NCBI GenBank assembly: GCA_030674155.1
Contig: CM060317.1
Location: 86,129,333 to 86,149,332, forward strand
Source of the DNA: Stramonita haemastoma
Taxonomy: Eukaryota; Mollusca; Gastropoda; Neogastropoda; Muricidae
DNA length: 20,000 nucleotides
Direction of reading: 5' to 3'
The notes below the pieces were generated by a model. The model ran no database searches. It was not told the DNA's origin and saw only the letters and a list, made by a program, of their open reading frames with translations. Shown piece after piece: positions 19,034-20,000 of the stretch. Each line of letters opens with the position of its first letter. Position 1 is the stretch's first letter. Both the position numbers and the translations under genes were made by a program.

Positions 19034-19930
19034 CAATATGCTTATGTGCTTAAAAATGTCTTGAAGCGAGTTGTTTATATACAGGAGCCTAGATGTACAC
19101 TAAGCAAATAATGGAACCACCTTGTCTCTGACAGAGTGTGAAGTAAAATGCTGCTAGCCTTGATGTGAAGCTGTCAGTTGTGTAAATCAGCTTACCGGGC
19201 ACGTGCTACTTCTTCACAGTTGCCCACATGGCACATTAATGCCACACTTTGTCAAATGCGCTGCTGAAGTCAACAACAAGAAGTTAAAATGTTTTTTTGC
19301 TGCTGTCAGAATTTGTCACACAGAACTCTTGGCTGGAACATCTGTTCTCTTGTGCTTCTTTCACTGCAGACTCCGGCCTGATTTGTGATGAAGATGACTT
19401 ACTCTGTCTCTGGTTTTAATTTAATGAAGATGACCCGGTGTCAATTCTCTGGCATGCCTGGTGCAGGTCATTTCTTTGCAGTTATAGCAAAGCTGGAGCT
19501 TGTTGTTTGGTTGTTGTTTTTTTCTGGGGAGAGTGACAACGAGCGTCAGAGCCCATGTTGTTAGCCATTCTTCTGTCTGCCAAGTGTTGATGCAGACGAA
19601 TGTTAGCTGGTCAACCATCGAGTTATCTCCGCTTTGTGTGAGCTTTGGCGGAACAAAGTCAACACCAGCAGCTTTTCCAGTCTTCAGTGATCTAATTACA
19701 CCTCTGCTTCTTCCCCAGAAACAGAAAAAAATTATCCTTATTTGTTGTCTCTTGCACTGTCTGTATGTTTGGGTTTCTTCTCCACTGGTGGTGTGTTATT
19801 CTGGCAATAATCAGTCTGCATGGCTAGCCGACAGCGATGTCACTGTTTTCTGTAAGGTACTTTGCATGTTTATCGTGAATGACATTGATTTTTCACTGCT
19901 CCTGTCTGGTCAGATTTTTCACAATGTGTA
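19034..19930 (-). pseudogene. LINE reverse transcriptase, N-terminal and palm part
   Basis: The minus-strand segments, in order, are: KNLTRQEQ and HAKYLTENSDIA of the linker (about 19914-19850); EEAEV, then IRSLKTGKAAGVDFVPPKL of RT motif 1 (LKTGKAAGVD at 19658-19687); and MVDQLTFVCINTWQTEEW with ALTLVVTLPRKK (19618-19520). After a frameshift come LKPETE, then NQAGVCSERSTREQMF (19383-19335) and RVLCDKF. RT motif A follows as DFSSAFDKVWH (19239-19271), with its catalytic aspartate codon kept, then WATVKKYHVPGKLI and SLQDIFKHI, the latter weakly like SPTLFNIFLEHI. The GVRQG segment is not recognisable. Several stops and at least three frame changes make it dead. The 143-codon plus-strand frame (19500-19931) is its antisense shadow. 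Confidence 0.88.
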
Positions 19931-20000
19931 ACACCTTTCTGCCAAATTCTCCACCTCCTCCCCCCCCCTTCCATTTTTTCCCAAAGCCTGTTTACTGTGG

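Larger units (their letters stand above)
17950..20000 (-). mobile_element. Decayed LINE (non-LTR retrotransposon), open at the right edge
   Basis: Minus-strand remains of one LINE ORF2 run from the linker before the reverse transcriptase (near 19930) to the C-terminal end (near 17950). Stops, frameshifts and one inserted SINE interrupt them. The order of all matched segments is that of a single protein. The endonuclease would lie beyond 20000. The C-terminal signature is the same family as the fragment at 10580-10870. I would place it among endonuclease-type (APE) LINEs often annotated as craniofacial development protein 2-like; the exact clade is not decided. It could have been the trans partner of the SINEs, but no shared 3' tail is visible to support this. 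Confidence 0.85.

Noticed and set aside
19500..19931. 143-codon plus open frame
   Set aside because: It is the antisense of the LINE reverse transcriptase remains.

Overview
The window looks like ordinary, repeat-dense nuclear DNA of a eukaryote. It is most likely a lophotrochozoan, and I would guess a marine gastropod mollusc. The reasons are AT-rich sequence with no dense coding, very many long simple repeats, and several diverged tRNA-derived SINEs with bodies of a kind I associate with mollusc genomes. There are also remains of a LINE reverse transcriptase of a type common in marine invertebrates. The species assignment is inference. I found no intact protein gene, rRNA, true tRNA gene, CRISPR array or bacterial-type operon. 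Almost every long open frame falls in a microsatellite or in AT-rich noise.

Layout. 1-3 kb: a tRNA-head SINE (family B, minus), a CA repeat, an 84-bp tandem duplication, a small foldback/MITE-like element with a telomere-like core (1849-2039), a scrap of SINE family A and a CA repeat flanked by a duplicated segment. 4-4.8 kb: a 500-bp purine/GACA tract that abuts the second family B SINE. 5-7 kb: a candidate minus-strand exon ending at a strong splice donor, and two minisatellites (50-52 bp and 27 bp units). 7.2-8.4 kb: purine tracts, with a full-length family A SINE (minus) embedded in GA repeats. 8.7-9.2 kb: a second candidate minus-strand exon end, then a plus-strand SINE (family D) with textbook A and B boxes. 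9.2-9.6 kb: TA and TAG repeats. 10.6-10.9 kb: the 3' coding end of a LINE (minus). 11.7-12.2 kb: CT repeats on both sides of a 5'-truncated family A SINE. 12.5-15.9 kb: CTGT/TG, CT, TTC and compound trinucleotide repeats, plus two more family A pieces. 16.2-17.2 kb: two decayed SINE-like copies (family C). 17.6 kb: a TA repeat. 17.95-20 kb: a decayed LINE (minus) that runs off the right edge, with a family A SINE inserted in it and flanked by a 7-bp target-site duplication.

No genes here act together. The biology is that of mobile elements: SINEs with a shared tRNA-like head and exchangeable bodies, a possible LINE partner, and a repeated association between SINE copies and (CT)n arrays in one fixed orientation. 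That association is the observation I would check first. If a host gene crosses this window, the two best splice-donor matches suggest it lies on the minus strand with this DNA mostly intronic, but this is weak.
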